Origin: a virus
Direction: 5' to 3' (one strand)
Length of the DNA stretch: 54,077 nt
Virus record (IMG/VR): IMGVR_UViG_3300046095_000185
Location: 1-54,077 of that record
A program made the position numbers and the translations under genes. This document shows positions 1 to 8,815 of the stretch, piece by piece. The notes below the pieces were generated by a model. That model saw only the letters and a program-made list of their open reading frames with translations. It had not been told where the DNA came from and did not search any database. Position 1 is the stretch's first letter; every line of letters begins with the position of its first letter.

Positions 1-546
1 CAGTCCGGTTGTCGTATCGAACAGGCTCGTATAGGCTTTCATCAGCCCATCATATTGCAGTTTCAAATCAGTGTACAATCTTTTTTGTTCTTCCAATGCC
101 CGTATATAATCATCGGTCTGGCTGTGCATATTCACCGTTAAGCTGTCGCTATAATCTTTGTACTCATTGTACAGATACGCGAAGTTCTGAACCTGCTCGG
201 CCAGGCTATCGCACTTCCTTCCGAATTCGGTTGTATCAACTTTCGACAACACCTTAACTTCAACAGCCAGCCGGTTGGCAGTGGTTGTAGTTTTGTCAAG
301 GGCTTTACGGGCAATGGCCTGTTCGGTCTTTAATGCAGCGATAACAGTATCCTTTTGCTTGCCGGCTGATTCAGAGCTATCGATCATGCGTAGCCCTATT
401 GCTTCACGAACTTTAAAGCTGTCGCGTTCGGCAATTGCTCTCGCATATTCCTGCCTGAATTTACCGGCAGTCTTATCAGGGCACATAACCATGAACATGA
501 TTATCGCGAAAAGTGCCAGGCATAATATCCAGAGTCCGTATTTCAT
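1..546 (-). CDS. Spanin-like two-membrane-anchor coiled-coil protein, N-terminal part (gene split by contig ends)
   Basis: Reading leftward from the ATG at 546, the frame stays open to base 1 and continues across the circular junction into 53860-53951, giving a protein of about 210 residues. Residues 5-22 form an N-terminal membrane segment. A long charged helical, probably coiled-coil stretch follows, and the far end (residues about 192-210) is a second hydrophobic segment. This layout and the position among lysis genes suggest a spanin or Rz-like protein joining inner and outer membranes. That is an inference: the residues before Cys22 are not a clear lipobox. The start codon overlaps the stop of the upstream holin candidate as ATGA, indicating translational coupling. 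Confidence 0.75.
   Translation of the reverse strand, partial: MKYGLWILCLALFAIIMFMVMCPDKTAGKFRQEYARAIAERDSFKVREAIGLRMIDSSESAGKQKDTVIAALKTEQAIARKALDKTTTTANRLAVEVKVLSKVDTTEFGRKCDSLAEQVQNFAYLYNEYKDYSDSLTVNMHSQTDDYIRALEEQKRLYTDLKLQYDGLMKAYTSLFDTTTGL
6..131. repeat. Terminal direct repeat (circular overlap), left copy
   Basis: These 126 bases are identical to 53952-54077. The repeat lies inside one continuous reading frame, so it is best read as assembly overlap of a circular or circularly permuted genome rather than a physical terminal repeat. Bases 1-5 do not match the corresponding bases 53947-53951. Confidence 0.95.
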
Positions 547-785
547 TCTCCCTCCTTTTTAGCTTTATCGCCTTCTGCTTTTGAACTACCGAAGTAATAA
601 CCTGCAACCGCAGCCAGCGGTCCACCGAACAACATACCGGCAATAATATTTAAGAGGTCTTTGTTGGCAGCAGGAACTTCTTTAATAACCAGGAAATAAA
701 ACAGCACATAGCTGCCTACTACGATTATCACCGCCAGTACATTACGTATGTCTTTGCTTGTTATCTTCCTTAGAAATTCTGTCAT
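543..785 (-). CDS. Holin candidate (small protein, two membrane segments)
   Basis: An 80-residue protein with two hydrophobic segments (about residues 15-34 and 44-66) and a charged, lysine-rich C-terminus. Size, topology and position just upstream of the spanin-like gene and five genes upstream of the amidase fit a class II-type holin that permeabilises the inner membrane at lysis. It overlaps the 742-972 gene by 44 bases and the downstream gene by ATGA. No family-specific motif was recognised; 742-972 is an equally small membrane protein and either one could be the holin, or one the antiholin. Confidence 0.6.
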   Translation of the reverse strand: MTEFLRKITSKDIRNVLAVIIVVGSYVLFYFLVIKEVPAANKDLLNIIAGMLFGGPLAAVAGYYFGSSKAEGDKAKKEGE

Positions 786-972
786 GAGATTTATTTTTAC
801 TGTCTTTATAAAACTTGTATACGTTATACCCGCCAGTTGTTACACCTGCGAAGATCGCCGCTAATGCCGCGCCATCACTGAGTGTAAAGTGGGATATAAA
901 GTATAATACTATTGTTGCGATTGATCCATAAACGTTTCCATAGTGCTGTTGCTCCATTGTGTTCTGTGCCAT
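742..972 (-). CDS. Small membrane protein, holin or antiholin candidate
   Basis: A 76-residue protein with two predicted membrane helices (about residues 16-31 and 34-52) and a basic, hydrophilic C-terminus. It is first in the lysis block, immediately after the tail fibre gene, and its 3' end overlaps the next gene by 44 bases. A second in-frame Met at residue 6 is an alternative start. The role as holin or antiholin is inferred from size, topology and neighbours only. Confidence 0.55.
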   Translation of the reverse strand: MAQNTMEQQHYGNVYGSIATIVLYFISHFTLSDGAALAAIFAGVTTGGYNVYKFYKDSKNKSHDRISKEDNKQRHT

Positions 973-1015
973 TTTATACCGATTTTAATCGGGTTCGGGT
1001 TAAGTAATGTATAGG

Positions 1016-4000
1016 TTATTGACAAAAAGTAATTTTCCAATATTCTGCTGAAATATCATTACTGCCACCAGTGGCACCCCCAGCCGTTGCTGTAATCTTG
1101 AATATATTTGTAGTGGTGTAATCAAAGCTCCCGCTGTACAATGACCCACCCTGATATATTTTAGCTGAAGCAGTTGGCACAGTAATTTCAGCAAACACTT
1201 TTCCCGCATTAGTTCCTGTCCTTACAATATATCCTGTCATACGCCACGTACCCCCCGCCGCCGTTATCGCTCCTGTCGTCATGAAAGAACTACCGCCCCA
1301 ATATGCTTTTATTTCTATCGTATTCGTGGCATCGTTAGTTACTATGCCCCATGCTTCAAAATTAATAGTATTGCCGTTAGCGGCCATCTGATTAGCGGCA
1401 ACCGTTTTGGTGTACATATCCGTTTCAGAAGTGCCAGAATTATTCACTGTAGCGTATTGCACGTCGATAGGATATTGATAAGATGTTATTGTATGTGTAT
1501 TACTAGCCGTATTAATCGAAATACCGCTACCTGCTGCAATTGTTTGCGATGCGCCAGTTTCTGAATTAATGGATGTAACGCCTGAACCGCCTGATGGTGC
1601 AGCAGTCATCATCACCTTCCCGTCGCTTGCCCGCCTGCAAAGAAATCCACCAACTGCAGTTCCTGTGCTATCAACTGCCCCCAGCCGAACGTTTCCGCTA
1701 TTAATATTCAACGACCAGGGAGTTGTTACCGTAGCCGATGTACCAGCGAACGGGGCCCCTTCGATGTATAAGGAAGATGGATTGGTAAAAGTTGTTGATC
1801 CTGTTCCCTGAATTTTCATTGGGAAGATTGAGAAGTTATTGAGATTATTGGTAGTAGTGCTATTGTTCATCGTGTAGGTGTTGCTGTCAAGATTGAACCC
1901 AATCCCTTTTGTAGACTGCTCCATAGGAAACGCTCTGTCCTGCAAGATATTAAACATGCCTCTCGGTCTGCCTGTTATGATCGGGTTTGTACCAATTGCC
2001 ATTAGCCCATTTACGTCTAAAAATAATTTTCCAGTTCCATTGACCAACCATTGATAAATCCCCCCCTGTGCAATATTACCAAAGGCGTCACTTGTTGTTC
2101 TGTCAAGCACACCAAAAAAACCGCTTGTTCCGCTAACATATGCAGCCCCGTCTATAGCGAGTCGAGTATTCGCGACCTGTGGAACTGCCTTAGAGAAGTT
2201 AGTTGATACCGTTACCATTGCCCCATCGTCATGCATTATTGAAGGAACCATGTTATTAGTAGTATCGAACCTCGGGATATAATTCGGCACCCGTGTTGCA
2301 TCAAATGCCATATGCAGATTGTTGCCCGTAAACGTTATAAACCCATCGTTAGCGATGAATGGAGTGCGCCGCTTCGTACTAATTGTAGTTAGTTTCCCGG
2401 ATGCTATCAGGGTAGCCGCAACTACTGCATTACCGGCTGCGTTTGGATGTATATTATCACCGCTATTGTACGCAGCATCGAGCACGTTAGATGTACTTAA
2501 ATCGTCCCACACAGCGGATATGTAATTATTTGGATATGTGGCAGCTAACCAGTTATGCACAGCCGTTAACCCAACGGTTGATCCTGCCCCTGTAGTATCT
2601 TCAGGCATCATACATATATATACTCGCGTCTGACCTGCGCGTGATAGCTTGGTATATACATCCGCAAACATCACCTGGAACTGCGCCAGTGTCATCCCTG
2701 CCGCGATATCATTTCTGCCTAAATCAGCTATTACAATCCATTCTGGGTTGAGGGCGTATAGTTCATCGATTTTATTATATACACCGGACAGTTTATTGTT
2801 TTGTCCTGCGTTGAGAACTACATTCGGATAGGCCGCATTTAGGGCAGTCCAATAGCGTTCAACGAAAGTGCCAGTATAATATCCATCGCTCTTACTATCG
2901 CCAAGGATCAACCCCGTTGGTGTCTTTACTTCTGTGCTACTAAACTCATGCGATATAATATTGAAATCATCAGCAAACGTAACCATGTGAAAGTAACCGT
3001 CGTTGGGTATTAATGTACCCCCGCTAACTGCCGTATATGTCTTACTGATAGTATGCGTAGCCGAACTTGTAGTAACATTTCTAACACTCCCGGTTATAAC
3101 GCTATCGGTACGTGTAATGATAAATTCAATTATATCATTGTCGTTAATCGTTGGCCCGGTACCGCTGGCTAATGTTGTGCCCGACACGGCCGACCTCATA
3201 AAGAATCCCGTTGAAGCAGTTGACACATAAAAGTGAAAGCCTGAATTATCTCCACTATAAATACTCATTAAGCCAGGCCCGAAGCCAACCACTTGGCTCG
3301 TTGACCTACACCTTGTCCTGAATGCCCAATTGTGTAAATTGGTTGCTCTGTACTTCTTAATAGCCACCTGCGCCGCATCTGCTGCTGTAGCATTCGTTAC
3401 CGCAACTACCCCACTGGATAACGTGATTGTAGGACCGCCGGAAGGAATGAAATCGTGTAAATAAACGAATGCGGAATCATACCAAATACGCCCCATTGTG
3501 CTCGGTGCAGGGTAGGTGTAAAATGTATCTATGTTTGCATTCTTTAATAGTCCCGTGACTGCATTATCGCTGTTAATATTAACCGCACCAAAGCCGACGC
3601 CTGACCCGCTTCGCCTTAACACCTGATTGTCGGTTGCTGCTGTAATATCTGCCACATTCCCGGTGCTGTTGGCTGATCTACCTATTACAGATAGGCCGGC
3701 TGATTGTCGGAGCTTCGCATCGGTCACGACGTTAGCGGCGATGGTTGCCGCCTGTGAACCTGAACCAGGGCCTGCTGTTACATCGCCGGTTAGTTGATTA
3801 ATACCGCTGACGATCTGCGTCAGATCGTACTGCGTTGCGATCTCGGCAGTGTCCACCCTGGCCGATAGTGAATTTGCCGCTGAATCCCATTTTACGGTTG
3901 TAGTGTTTTCGACGGTTTTTATTTGACCATCAGCTGTTTTAACCCACCTATAGCCAGAGCCGACGTTAGAGAGGGTTGCGGAGCCAGAGCCCGACCCCAT

Positions 4001-4252
4001 TGTTTGCCATGCGGCCCCATCCCACCGATAAACGATCTTATCGAGGTGCATCATAATAGCACCCGCTTTTTGTGGCTTGAATCGAGCAGTATCATAGTAA
4101 GGGATATGCAAAGCGCTATCACCCCATAATCTCGGCCACCTAACCCCATACTGATTTTGATACCGGATATACTTTGTACTATCATCGCCTTGCCCAATCT
4201 GCCCGAATGATACAGCGCTTATCAATAACAATAATGATAATATCCATTTCAT
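1016..4252 (-). CDS. Tail fibre/receptor-binding protein with signal peptide and SGNH esterase domain
   Basis: A 1078-residue protein. Residues 1-18 look like a Sec signal peptide (Lys, hydrophobic core, SFG/Q cleavage site), which is odd for a virion protein. Residues about 20-200 are low-complexity Ser/Thr/Gly/Asn repeats as in fibre shafts. A SGNH/GDSL hydrolase domain spans about 440-620: block I GDSK near 450, block III GRND near 512, and a D-x-x-HP catalytic pair near 600. Such domains deacetylate or cleave esters on surface glycans. The Asn/Thr-rich C-terminus (about 930-1078) is probably a trimerising or receptor-binding tip. It follows the tail completion candidate by one base and precedes the lysis block. 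The fibre role is inferred from length, composition and position; the esterase motifs are visible. Confidence 0.8.
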   Translation of the reverse strand: MKWILSLLLLISAVSFGQIGQGDDSTKYIRYQNQYGVRWPRLWGDSALHIPYYDTARFKPQKAGAIMMHLDKIVYRWDGAAWQTMGSGSGSATLSNVGSGYRWVKTADGQIKTVENTTTVKWDSAANSLSARVDTAEIATQYDLTQIVSGINQLTGDVTAGPGSGSQAATIAANVVTDAKLRQSAGLSVIGRSANSTGNVADITAATDNQVLRRSGSGVGFGAVNINSDNAVTGLLKNANIDTFYTYPAPSTMGRIWYDSAFVYLHDFIPSGGPTITLSSGVVAVTNATAADAAQVAIKKYRATNLHNWAFRTRCRSTSQVVGFGPGLMSIYSGDNSGFHFYVSTASTGFFMRSAVSGTTLASGTGPTINDNDIIEFIITRTDSVITGSVRNVTTSSATHTISKTYTAVSGGTLIPNDGYFHMVTFADDFNIISHEFSSTEVKTPTGLILGDSKSDGYYTGTFVERYWTALNAAYPNVVLNAGQNNKLSGVYNKIDELYALNPEWIVIADLGRNDIAAGMTLAQFQVMFADVYTKLSRAGQTRVYICMMPEDTTGAGSTVGLTAVHNWLAATYPNNYISAVWDDLSTSNVLDAAYNSGDNIHPNAAGNAVVAATLIASGKLTTISTKRRTPFIANDGFITFTGNNLHMAFDATRVPNYIPRFDTTNNMVPSIMHDDGAMVTVSTNFSKAVPQVANTRLAIDGAAYVSGTSGFFGVLDRTTSDAFGNIAQGGIYQWLVNGTGKLFLDVNGLMAIGTNPIITGRPRGMFNILQDRAFPMEQSTKGIGFNLDSNTYTMNNSTTTNNLNNFSIFPMKIQGTGSTTFTNPSSLYIEGAPFAGTSATVTTPWSLNINSGNVRLGAVDSTGTAVGGFLCRRASDGKVMMTAAPSGGSGVTSINSETGASQTIAAGSGISINTASNTHTITSYQYPIDVQYATVNNSGTSETDMYTKTVAANQMAANGNTINFEAWGIVTNDATNTIEIKAYWGGSSFMTTGAITAAGGTWRMTGYIVRTGTNAGKVFAEITVPTASAKIYQGGSLYSGSFDYTTTNIFKITATAGGATGGSNDISAEYWKITFCQ

Positions 4253-4253
4253 A

Positions 4254-4964
4254 TTAATAATTTCTAAAGAGAATTAAATAACGTTCACCTGGCGCTGCAA
4301 CCGCCGCTCCTAATGTTATCACGGTGTCATTCCAGATATATTCCGATCCGGTTGGAGAGTTGCTTACTTTGTACAGCGGTGAACTCTCGCGTGTTATAAA
4401 TAATACCTTCTTCCCGACAATCTCCGGAATAGATAAGGTTGTTCCTTCGCTACCGGTTGCCACATATTTTATATCATAAACAAATTTCATATCGTTATCA
4501 GTTGGGATATAATCGGTAATGTCGGTTGGTATCTGACAAATGTTTTGCTCAAACATTATGCGAATGGATAAATCAATAACACAACCGGCATGCATATCAT
4601 TTTCACTCTCCACAAACAATTGCAGGTTATTATCTGCACTAACTATCCAATCGTTATAATTTCCGTTATTCATTTGCGCCAGCAAGTCCATCGCAATACT
4701 CACCATATCACTCTCGACGTCTTGCTCATTGTCTTTACTGTCTGCGTTCACATGAACCAAATCCGCAAAGAATAACTTATACGTTAAGGTAGTAGCATGA
4801 CCGGTAAGGCTTATACTCCCGCCAAAATCCTGTAAACAAACGGCCGGATACTTCGCTGTTTTATCTGCAAATAAATCACCGAGTAGTCCCTTTCGGAATG
4901 ACCTTACCTGCTTGTGCCCCAGTGACAGTTGCTCCACGCGTTTTATTACCTGATTGAGAGTCAT
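4254..4964 (-). CDS. Tail terminator/neck-type virion protein with a shared C-terminal module
   Basis: 236 residues. The N-terminal part (1-160) has the size and position (just after the head-tail connector) of a tail completion or terminator protein; this is inference. The C-terminal about 73 residues (from KYVATGSEG to the end) closely resemble the C-terminus of the 121-residue protein at 15722-16087, including KYVATGSEG, RES-PLY, WNDT, LGAAV and GERxLIL. The common module is probably a virion-attached domain used at two sites. The gene is separated by one base from the downstream fibre gene, so the two are probably co-translated. Confidence 0.6.
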   Translation of the reverse strand: MTLNQVIKRVEQLSLGHKQVRSFRKGLLGDLFADKTAKYPAVCLQDFGGSISLTGHATTLTYKLFFADLVHVNADSKDNEQDVESDMVSIAMDLLAQMNNGNYNDWIVSADNNLQLFVESENDMHAGCVIDLSIRIMFEQNICQIPTDITDYIPTDNDMKFVYDIKYVATGSEGTTLSIPEIVGKKVLFITRESSPLYKVSNSPTGSEYIWNDTVITLGAAVAAPGERYLILFRNY

Positions 4965-5023
4965 TGATTTTACTTAAATAAAGTTTGAGCTTAGTTTCGT
5001 TTTTCTTATTCGGCTTTTTCATA

Positions 5024-5623
5024 TTAATCATGATAGGGTTGTCCGTTAAATCCGCCTTTGTTGCACCAAGGGTTATCGTTTCCGTCACTATCGCCCAGGT
5101 AAACCGGCAAAGTAAAATTCCTCTGCTCTGGCGTTACGGTGTCAATGGTGCTGCCAGGGCGCGTATATTCTTGATACTTTTGTTCCCGGGAATTTTGATC
5201 GATTATAAACAGCTTCATGCGGTTGGCATAGTACTCAGCCTTGTTTTTGTATCTACCTGCCAGATCAATCAACTCGCTCATTGAAGGCATTTCGGTATTC
5301 TCGCCTTGCTTCCGTACCACTCCTTTATTCCATGTTTGAAAACTTATATCAACCTGTAGCTCTGATTTCACATACCAGATGATCGTATCTATCAGGTATT
5401 CGTCGAGCAGTAATTTATAGTCAGCATTACCGGCGTCTGTTATCGTACCAGCATCAATGAGCGCTTGTAGTTTATCAAAAAGAGCAGTACCGAGAATAGG
5501 TTTAATAAAAGCATCCTGCACGTACTTGATGTGCGGGTATATCAACTTCGCATCGACATTACCGTGAATGTCAGTCCGCTCCTTTAGTATCTCAACTGAT
5601 ATGAGTAAAATATTTTTTGACAT
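5024..5623 (-). CDS. Head-tail connector-like protein
   Basis: 199 residues, mostly helical in the first 150. The N-terminal phrase IYPHIKYVQDAFIKPILGT is typical of a conserved protein seen next to portal genes in Bacteroidota phages and prophages (DUF6712-type), thought to be an adaptor at the head-tail joint. It lies directly after the portal, separated from it only by a homing endonuclease gene. Assignment rests on that sequence resemblance and position; no structural motif was verified. Confidence 0.6.
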   Translation of the reverse strand: MSKNILLISVEILKERTDIHGNVDAKLIYPHIKYVQDAFIKPILGTALFDKLQALIDAGTITDAGNADYKLLLDEYLIDTIIWYVKSELQVDISFQTWNKGVVRKQGENTEMPSMSELIDLAGRYKNKAEYYANRMKLFIIDQNSREQKYQEYTRPGSTIDTVTPEQRNFTLPVYLGDSDGNDNPWCNKGGFNGQPYHD

Positions 5624-5628
5624 GGCTA

Positions 5629-6270
5629 CTAGTCTTTGTATTTCCAGAAATACCCACCAGCGCGTTTTCGTGTTGGGTGGGTTCCGGCAGCAACTGCTGC
5701 AATACTTCTGTGATCTATCCCGGTTTTTGCATGAGCTATGCGAACGCCGTCAAACTCGCCGACTATGTTGCCCTCTTTATCTATTTGAATGACGGGCTTA
5801 CATAGAACTTTTTTTGCCAATTCTTTTTGCTTAAATAAATCCAGATTGAATGCGCCGTATGTCCATTGAAAGCCATGCGTGGTGTATCTATCAACTCGGG
5901 GACGAATCCCTGTTATCTCAAAAGCTCTTTTGCCATCAGTATACTCACTGATAAGCTGCCCGAACTTATTGTACTGCTTAAGAGTAACATTATTTCTGAT
6001 ATTAAATAATTTCACGCCGCATTTCATGTACGATACAATAGCTGCATTTTCTTTTATTAACGCATCCCTTCTATCTTCTGCGGTATCTATAATCTCAAAT
6101 AAAGGCTTCAATCCAATGGCTCGTAACGTGCTTACCCATTCTAATTTATCTTCACTATCATACCGCTGCCCCTTACAATGCGCAGTATATCTAACTTTTG
6201 GGTTTGATGTTTCACCCACATAAACAACCTCCTTACTAATCGGATCTTTCAATAAATAGATGTATCTCAT
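5629..6270 (-). CDS. GIY-YIG homing endonuclease (1)
   Basis: Start set at the ATG at 6270 (MRYIYLL), since the longer frame would run into the portal gene. The N-terminal nuclease domain shows YIYLL...VVYVGETSNPKVRY, the GIY-YIG signature variant with the catalytic Arg after the strand, then an Asn/Glu-containing helix. The C-terminal half carries repeated DNA-binding elements of NUMOD type (ITGIRPRVDRYTTHGFQW and HRSIAAVAAGTHPTRKRAGGYFWKY). It is a freestanding element inserted 5 bases after the portal stop and 5 bases before the connector start, so it disrupts neither. The homing role is inferred from family knowledge. Confidence 0.88.
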   Translation of the reverse strand: MRYIYLLKDPISKEVVYVGETSNPKVRYTAHCKGQRYDSEDKLEWVSTLRAIGLKPLFEIIDTAEDRRDALIKENAAIVSYMKCGVKLFNIRNNVTLKQYNKFGQLISEYTDGKRAFEITGIRPRVDRYTTHGFQWTYGAFNLDLFKQKELAKKVLCKPVIQIDKEGNIVGEFDGVRIAHAKTGIDHRSIAAVAAGTHPTRKRAGGYFWKYKD

Positions 6271-6275
6271 TTTAT

Positions 6276-8369
6276 TTATTTTTTCTTTACCACAATCGAA
6301 CTGCGCCATAAATGCCTGCACTCCGGACTGCTTCCCCACCAGCCGCCTTTGCGATCGAACACGCTGTAGCCCAACCGCAATGAAATCTTTTCGATTTCTG
6401 CCCGAGAATAAAACCGGTTGAGGCCGATCATCTTTATACAGAATGGTCGAGATGTTGGGATAAGTGGTGGGCCAATGTTCGGCTTAACCTCGTAGCTATA
6501 TTTAACCGATACCTGAACGGGTGGGTTTTTAATTATGTCAGGCGGCACGATCTCGATGCTCTCAGGAACGGCCCGCGAAATGATCGAATCCGTACCGATT
6601 GTTTCGGTTGATGTTTCCAAATACCCGCGTTTAACCAGGCTACTCAGTTTTGATTTGACGTAGCTTTCCGTTTGCTTGATCGCATCAGCTATAACTTTTG
6701 GCGTGACCTTCGGATCTTTCTTTATCATCTGCAGGATCGCATCTTCGGTCTTTGTAACATCCTTCGTTTTGAATGCCTCCTCGATGAATATCGTTTCATC
6801 TTCCTCCGCTTCCAGGTCGGAACCGAAACAAACTTTTTTTGATTTCAGTATTTCGAAGTCATCGCGGCTGTCACCGCACTCGTCGAACATGGCAATGATC
6901 GCATCTTCCTGCTCGGCGAATGATAGGGCTACTGCTTTGATCCCAAGAATGTCATTTATCTCGGTATCGGTAAATCCAAGGCTGGTACGCAGCAAAGCCT
7001 TTGCTGCCAATTCCGTAAGTATGCCTTTTGAATATTCTCGAATAATTCGCTTTAATTGCTGGTGCTGTTTAGTCGAAAGGTTTTTAGCATGGTCATTAAC
7101 CGGTATTGCAGGTTCGTCGCTATCAAGGGTTGGCGCTGCCGTTGATGGCGCCGGTATTGCTGGTGTACCTGCAATATTCGGGGTAGCCCATTTGTCTTTG
7201 GGGATGCCCAGTTTCTCAAAGATGAACTCAATTGGTATGGAGCTTATCACATCCTTTACGTCGAACTGCAGACCAATCGGATCAGTTTGTTTCAATTCAT
7301 AAGTACCTGGCCACATCGAATAAGAAAGTAAAAAGTTTACCTCTTTGTCAAAAGCATTGGCCTTCGGCTTCGCATAAGTATTAATGAAAATATCGTAGGC
7401 GGTTTTCAGTTCTGTATTCCCGCCTAACTGCCCCTCTGTTTTTATACCGAACAACATCGGGCTGGTTACCAGGTGACCGCTGAATATTTCCTGCTGACAG
7501 GTTTTATTCAGTTCGATCATGTGCTTATCCAGCTCACTGGCTGACAGGTCATCGATCTGAACAGACTTCGAGGCATTCACATCATTGAACACCAGAATGA
7601 ATTTCCCTGCGTTTTCAGACCCGGCAAACTTCTTACCGAACCGGTGCTCGATTTCTCTTTTCTTATCTTCCGTTGGTTCGCCCTTGAAAAACTGAATCAT
7701 TTTAGAAGGCATCATGCCGTTACGGATAGCTGATAGATAGTACTTACTGATCTCGATATCCGTTTCAATATAGTTGTTGCTGCCAATGTAAGAAGGCAGC
7801 GGATAAAACCGGGTCATCGGGCGGTACTCGTTATATGCGAATATTTGCGACCCGACCGGATATGATGGATTAAAAGCGGGTATGAATATTTCTTCATCAC
7901 GGTTATTGATATCCCAACATTCTTTATACCAGTAGCCGCTTTCCTTGCCTACCCTGATGGTGGTATAATCAATGTGGTATATTTCGCTCACTCGCATGGC
8001 TGCATTCCAAATGATTTCCAGCCGGAAGCCGCCGTATATTTCTACATCGAGAATTGCTTTTTTTGCAATGTCGTTCAGGGTTTCGTTCAGCCGGTTGACT
8101 ATTGCCTTTCCGTTTTCGTATCCTTCGCCGAAAATATAAAAAGCCTTGCCGGTTAAGATGGCGTTATGCTTCGCTGACTTATTGAATAGATGGGTAAGGT
8201 ATTCAGGGTACCGGTTGTCATCACCGTACTTAATGTAGTCCTTGTTCCTGCTCTCTTTAAAAATCGGAATCCGAGAGTCCGCAAACTTTAATACAATGAT
8301 ATCCGGCGAGCTATCAACCTCGGCTGAACTTTTCGGAACTGTCTTTATATCGATTACAGGATTATCCAT
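6276..8369 (-). CDS. Portal protein with C-terminal winged-helix-like and minor-head-like extensions
   Basis: About 697 residues from the ATG at 8367-8369 (MDNPVIDIK). Residues 1-430 fit a phage portal: conserved YIKYGDDNRYPEYL near the N-terminus, NGMMPSKMIQFF, and a Gln/Gly-rich stretch ending with SPMLFGIKTEGQLGGN. After a Pro/Ala linker, residues about 565-640 look like a winged-helix HTH (DAILQMIKKDPKVTPKVIADAIK...VKRGYL). The last about 70 residues carry RPFC...NRFYSR...LGYSVFDRKGGWW...RHLW, a pattern seen in minor head proteins. The fusion of portal with a minor-head-type tail is the notable point. The portal call is firm for the family; the sub-domain readings are inference. Confidence 0.8.
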   Translation of the reverse strand: MDNPVIDIKTVPKSSAEVDSSPDIIVLKFADSRIPIFKESRNKDYIKYGDDNRYPEYLTHLFNKSAKHNAILTGKAFYIFGEGYENGKAIVNRLNETLNDIAKKAILDVEIYGGFRLEIIWNAAMRVSEIYHIDYTTIRVGKESGYWYKECWDINNRDEEIFIPAFNPSYPVGSQIFAYNEYRPMTRFYPLPSYIGSNNYIETDIEISKYYLSAIRNGMMPSKMIQFFKGEPTEDKKREIEHRFGKKFAGSENAGKFILVFNDVNASKSVQIDDLSASELDKHMIELNKTCQQEIFSGHLVTSPMLFGIKTEGQLGGNTELKTAYDIFINTYAKPKANAFDKEVNFLLSYSMWPGTYELKQTDPIGLQFDVKDVISSIPIEFIFEKLGIPKDKWATPNIAGTPAIPAPSTAAPTLDSDEPAIPVNDHAKNLSTKQHQQLKRIIREYSKGILTELAAKALLRTSLGFTDTEINDILGIKAVALSFAEQEDAIIAMFDECGDSRDDFEILKSKKVCFGSDLEAEEDETIFIEEAFKTKDVTKTEDAILQMIKKDPKVTPKVIADAIKQTESYVKSKLSSLVKRGYLETSTETIGTDSIISRAVPESIEIVPPDIIKNPPVQVSVKYSYEVKPNIGPPLIPTSRPFCIKMIGLNRFYSRAEIEKISLRLGYSVFDRKGGWWGSSPECRHLWRSSIVVKKK

Positions 8370-8748
8370 TATATACTTTGTAACTCGTTGATGAATCGTA
8401 CTGCGTATATGCAAATTCAGTTGCCCGGTCCAGTATGAGCTTGCCTTCTTCGAGCAAGTCACCAGCTGCAGCAGGATCAATATTTACCGCGCTCGCCTGT
8501 TCATATACCTTGTAATGCCATTCGCTCGTAGGTTGATCCAGGAACACGGCAGCCGCGTCGATCGTAAATTGATTGTAGCGCTGAGGGTATAGGCTTTCGT
8601 CATCAGCTTCGCTTTTCACAAACACCACCACGTTCTTTGTTTCTACGTGCGCAAAAACAAACAGGTAGTACGGTGCCGGGATCGTCACGAATTCCGTCAA
8701 CGTCAGGATCATTACCGCCGCCGAATTGTCTTGTTTGAATTGCAGCAT
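8362..8748 (-). CDS. Conserved hypothetical structural-region protein
   Basis: 128 residues from the ATG at 8748 (MLQFKQDNSAAV). The longer open frame upstream is rejected because a strong terminator hairpin at 8765-8792 lies inside it. The protein is acidic, rich in aromatic and Ala residues, with no recognised motif. It overlaps the portal start by 8 bases, so it is coupled to the portal. Position suggests a small head or tail accessory protein. Confidence 0.7.
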   Translation of the reverse strand: MLQFKQDNSAAVMILTLTEFVTIPAPYYLFVFAHVETKNVVVFVKSEADDESLYPQRYNQFTIDAAAVFLDQPTSEWHYKVYEQASAVNIDPAAAGDLLEEGKLILDRATEFAYTQYDSSTSYKVYNG

Positions 8749-8764
8749 CGTCAATAAATAGAAA

Positions 8765-8792
8765 AAACCGTGTTTTGTTTCAAACACGGTTT
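8765..8792 (-). terminator. Rho-independent terminator after the tail tube candidate
   Basis: On the leftward strand a perfect 11-bp stem (AAACCGTGTTT / AAACACGGTTT) with a 6-base loop is followed by a T-rich run. It starts 24 bases after the stop of the 8816-9331 gene, fitting high expression of that gene with reduced read-through into the portal region. Confidence 0.85.
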
Positions 8793-8815
8793 CGTTTATG
8801 TTAAGTTCTAACCCA

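Noticed and set aside
1569-3230. Rightward frames antisense to the tail fibre gene
   Set aside because: Mirror images of a long, well-supported leftward gene; no start context or known domain.
4876-5088. 70-residue leftward frame between the connector and tail terminator genes
   Set aside because: Overlaps both neighbours by 65-89 bases in other frames, low-complexity Lys-rich, and has no conserved look. A shorter version from 5019 remains possible but is not supported.
6268-6339. Upstream extension of GIY-YIG gene (1)
   Set aside because: It would start 64 bases inside the portal gene; the family domain starts at the ATG at 6270.
6676-7302. 208-residue rightward frame antisense to the portal
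   Set aside because: Ser/Ile-rich antisense shadow of the portal gene, no motif.
8370-8480. 37-codon N-terminal extension of the portal frame
   Set aside because: It runs well into the upstream gene; the ATG at 8369 gives the usual 8-base overlap and a sensible portal N-terminus.
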